The notes beneath the pieces are model-generated. The model was not told the origin of the DNA. It ran no database searches and saw only the letters and a program-made list of their open reading frames with translations. A program made the position numbers and the translations under genes. Shown piece after piece: positions 6,058-6,399 of a stretch of DNA of 6,399 bases; position 1 is the stretch's first letter, and each line of letters starts with the position of its first letter. Source of the stretch: an uncultured Peptococcaceae bacterium (lineage in GTDB: Bacteria > Bacillota > Peptococcia > Peptococcales > Peptococcaceae); NCBI GenBank assembly GCA_902496505.1, contig CABVBB010000130.1:1-6399 (forward strand). Reading direction: 5' to 3'.

Positions 6058-6399
6058 TCAGTCCATGGGCTGCTCAGTGCCCGGGATCGTCAGGTCATAG
6101 GATCTGGCGATGATATTATACACCACATCATAGGTGAGCAGGCGGTAATGACGATAATCATTTTGGTCGTAATCATTGCGGATGGGGAGCGTACGCAGCC
6201 ATTTGCTCTCTCTGATCAGATCAAAACTCGAGCCATCCAAAAAATCTTTTCCGGCTAAGTTTTGGTAGGTATCCAATTCGCAGGAGAAATAGGCCAGCAC
6301 GCCGCGGAAGGTGAGCTGATAGGGCAGCCATTCCTGGGCTTGGTCAGTCAAAGCGCCGTTGATGGTACCTTTAAAGATCAGATCATTTAAGTCATTTTG
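6058..6399 (-). CDS. Unrecognised protein, C-terminal part (5' end outside the window)
   Basis: The frame is open without a stop from the right edge to the TGA at complement 6058-6060, giving 113 visible residues. No ATG occurs in frame and the only candidate inside is a TTG at 6351 without a convincing ribosome binding site, so the gene most likely begins beyond the edge. I do not recognise the family. The visible part is soluble, with no membrane segment or signal. It is rich in Tyr, Asp and Leu, with a beta-like LPYQLTFRGVLAYFSCEL and a Tyr-rich RHYRLLTYDVVYNIIARSY near the end. It converges on recG across the shared terminator. The position right after a good terminator and the protein-like composition favour a real gene. 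It could be a small self-contained protein or the end of a longer one. Confidence 0.65.
   Translation of the reverse strand, partial: QNDLNDLIFKGTINGALTDQAQEWLPYQLTFRGVLAYFSCELDTYQNLAGKDFLDGSSFDLIRESKWLRTLPIRNDYDQNDYRHYRLLTYDVVYNIIARSYDLTIPGTEQPMD

Overview
The window is about half G+C and reads as chromosomal housekeeping DNA from a Bacillota (Firmicutes) bacterium. The evidence is a tryptophan T-box leader in front of trpS, a PpaX-type pyrophosphatase, a YitT/DUF2179 membrane protein, strong GGAGG-type ribosome binding sites, and promoters close to the sigma-A consensus. I cannot fix the genus from sequence alone. I see no transposase, integrase, phage gene, CRISPR array, rRNA or tRNA.

Left part, minus strand (1-2400). 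An extended -10 promoter near 2357 drives two phosphatase genes, a PpaX-like HAD phosphatase (2327 to 1689) and, 22 bases on, a PHP-family histidinol-phosphatase-like protein (1666 to 845). The TGA stop of the second gene lies inside the TTGACA -35 box of the next promoter. That promoter transcribes a T-box leader of about 330 bases with a UGG (Trp) specifier and a leader terminator. The leader ends at trpS, whose N-terminal half runs off the left edge.

Right part, plus strand (2415-6053). A near-consensus promoter (TTGACA, 17 bases, TATACT) divergent from the phosphatase operon reads into a YitT-family membrane protein, a flavin reductase-like FMN protein and recG, which encodes the ATP-dependent branch-migration helicase. 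A weak terminator-like hairpin lies between the flavin reductase gene and recG. A strong, nearly symmetric terminator follows recG.

Right edge, minus strand (6058-6399). The 3' part of an unrecognised gene converges on recG, and the shared terminator probably serves both.

The best-supported and most informative element is the trpS control region: uncharged tRNA-Trp should stabilise the antiterminator and let transcription enter trpS. I found no sign of a wholly new system. The open questions are the unknown 6058-6399 gene, the packed stop codon/promoter/hairpin junction at 820-848, and the possible attenuator ahead of recG.
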